From Monomorium pharaonis (taxonomy: Eukaryota; Arthropoda; Insecta; Hymenoptera; Formicidae): a DNA stretch of 64,000 bases. The stretch covers positions 26,023,138 through 26,087,137 of the forward strand of contig NC_050472.1 of NCBI RefSeq assembly GCF_013373865.1, given 5' to 3'. The position numbers and the translations under genes were made by a program. Shown here piece by piece: positions 61,861 through 64,000 of this stretch. The notes beneath the pieces are model-generated. The model did not search any database and was not told the DNA's origin. It saw only the letters and a list, made by a program, of their open reading frames with translations. How positions within the stretch are numbered: the stretch's first letter is position 1; every line of letters starts with the position of its first letter.

Positions 61861-64000
61861 ATATCACGGTAAAGATTTTTGAAAAGGGGTAACATTTAAT
61901 CGAATTTTTATTATAAAAAAGATTTTAAAGTTTTTATGAAATGTCCAAATACGTAATTGCGCAACTTTGGAGCATGCACCTTGTCTATAATTCTTTCGCG
62001 ATATGTGAGAACTGAAGTTTACCACAGCGCCGCGAATTGAGCATCACTGGGATGCCTAGACGCCGCCGCCGCCGTCGCGGTTGGATCTTTAAACTTTAAA
62101 AGCCAACGCGCCGACCGCACAGCTATTGACGGCTGGACCAGGGTCTCCCCCTCCCTCTTTCTACTTCGTACCGTCCCCCAACCCCACCTCGACGACGTGA
62201 GAAGGCCCTTTCGAATTTTCTCCCCTCTACTTTCTCCACCTCCACCTTTCTCGTTTTCTCGTGTCGGCCTCTTTCTCCTGTTCGCGGGCACACACAGTGA
62301 GGCTACCACCGAGTGGCCACTTCCACCACGATTATGCAAAACAATTATTGTGGAATGCGGTCAGCTGTTCCCAGACGCACGCTGACGTCACGCGCGTGCT
62401 CTCTCACCCGGGCACGTGCTCCCGCGTATCCCTAGAAAAGAGCGCAACCATCGCATAAAAATCCACGCCTGATACTTATTCTCTTAGCTTTTCTGTGTTT
62501 CTTTTTCGTGCGGACTACACAGCGTTGAACTGGATCAACAATCGCTTCCTATCAAATCCGTGTTGTACATCGCCGCTATTGCGTAACATGAGTAAGCGAG
62601 AAGAGATCGCTGATCCAGTTCAATACTTTGGAAAAACCTTCGGAAAATGCTATTTTAATTATTTTATTAAATCTTACCGTGACGTGACATTCCGATGTAA
62701 CACGCGAAAATAATGTAATATTGATGTTCCCTGATAAAATATCTGTAACATATTTATAATTCGATATTGAATAATTCAATTTTAGTGTAATACATCAAGA
62801 TAATGACATATGGAGATATCTTTCGCGAGATAACTACGTGTGTGTTAAATATAACACAATTATCTTTTTACTTTATTTTAACTACAGAAAGTAAAAAAGA
62901 AGTAACTTTTTAAATATCTCTGTGTTGATTCAGATTTAGCGAAAAATCGTATCATTTTTCTTTCGCATAATATTTATTAATCGTTCGTAGTGTGACAGGA
63001 GAAATTAAGTGCTTAATTGTTTCACGATTAAGTCACGTGTTGTTTGAGTTTACAAAAAATAGGAGCATACATTCTTTTGCAAGAATCGTGTTAGTCGTTT
63101 CCGCTTTCTCGCGAGATAATTCGACTGCGTGTGACAACACATTGCGCCATATAAGACACTGTATTGCAATCGTAATACATTGCATCTTTTAATGAGAACA
63201 AGACGGAATATAAAACGTCCTCGTTACAAGTCGGAAACGCTCAATACAACAAAGAGAGAAAAAAAGAATTCATCCGCAAGATCCGTAAAATCTAAAGTGG
63301 AACTGATTGCAAAAAAACACCGCTCCTTTTTCTCACTTTAATAAATGAAAATATAAAGTTAAAACGTATGAAAACTTTAATCTTTTTTTTATAATAATTC
63401 TTTATAACGTGTTTCTTAATGTTTATAACTCTTTTGTTCTATTTGTTTCGTTTTAGAAATTTTAATATAAAAAAGTCTATTTTTCTTTATCATAAAATAT
63501 GATCATTAATATCATGACGCAACGTTGTCAAATGTTATATAAATTATCCGAAGGGAACTTTGAAAGTCAGAACATGCCTCCGCTGTAATACCGTCGTTTT
63601 ATTCGGCACTTCCGTTTTTTATTTGCGTACCGTCTCTCGAGACACGCCTCGGCCTTGGGTTCTGACACACGTGCCGAAATTACACCGACTGCGTATTTTC
63701 GCTCGCTGAAAACGGATAATTCTTTAATTTACGATGACAAATGTTTCGTTAATGATTTCTCATTTCTCACAATCGGTTTCCTAATCTCTGTGCATACACG
63801 CGATTTACGAAACGCGATCAATATTGGGTCTTAATGCTATTTGTAAAAATATTTAACTTGTGAAACGACTAAAAACGAAAAGAAGTGCTCGATGTCTCGT
63901 CCGACTTATTACGTTTTAAATGCCGAGCAACAATTAAGAAAGCAAAAGTAGCATTATTGTAGTATCGCCAATTATTTTGTGAACAGTAACGATTTTAAAC
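61861..64000. other. Non-coding, no gene recognised
   Basis: A CpG/CT-rich patch at about 62.03-62.45 kb gives way to AT-rich DNA. Short frames (for example 62495-62713) contain no domain. Any coding exon continuing beyond the right edge is not visible here. Confidence 0.4.

Overview
The window is a eukaryotic nuclear segment, most likely from a hymenopteran insect such as an ant. The pointers are GT-AG introns of up to 18 kb, AT-rich DNA broken by CpG-rich islands, long GA/CT microsatellites, and protein similarity to insect and vertebrate orthologues. There are no operons, CRISPR arrays or viral genes, and I recognise no rRNA or tRNA gene.

One gene is complete. A zinc transporter of the ZIP11/SLC39A11 (GufA-like) family lies on the + strand. 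Its six coding exons span 7648-36575 and join without a frame break into 356 codons. All internal boundaries are GT-AG, with introns of about 3.8, 1.2, 0.5, 18.4 and 3.9 kb. The retained metal-site motifs (HNIPEG, QNFPEG, MVEP, DDIIPEA) indicate a working transporter.

Upstream on the - strand (1382-3266) is a decayed copy of the mitochondrial quinone oxidoreductase-like gene RTN4IP1. Its exon-intron layout survives, so it is not a retrocopy. It carries three single-base frameshifts, an in-frame stop and a palindromic transposon inside a coding exon. Around it are other repeats: an inverted pair of about 205 bp copies (326-528 and 6651-6861), a long-arm foldback (560-1014), a diverged tandem duplication (5139-5880) and a 32-bp minisatellite ending near a good splice donor.

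The introns hold several strong hairpins (10069-10169, 14900-14970, 14990-15164, 16634-16715). Some could be microRNA precursors and others are MITE-like. Intron 4 also holds GC-rich islands that could be internal promoters.

From 36.6 kb to the end I find no convincing coding exon. That 27 kb is intergenic DNA or part of a large intron. It holds three non-autonomous DNA transposon remnants (40942-41090 with TTA target duplications; 41342-42029 with CAGTGGCGGATT termini; 61617-61860 with TA-flanked termini), several microsatellites, two compact hairpins, and one GC-rich island (about 51.4-52.0 kb) that resembles a promoter plus a first exon.
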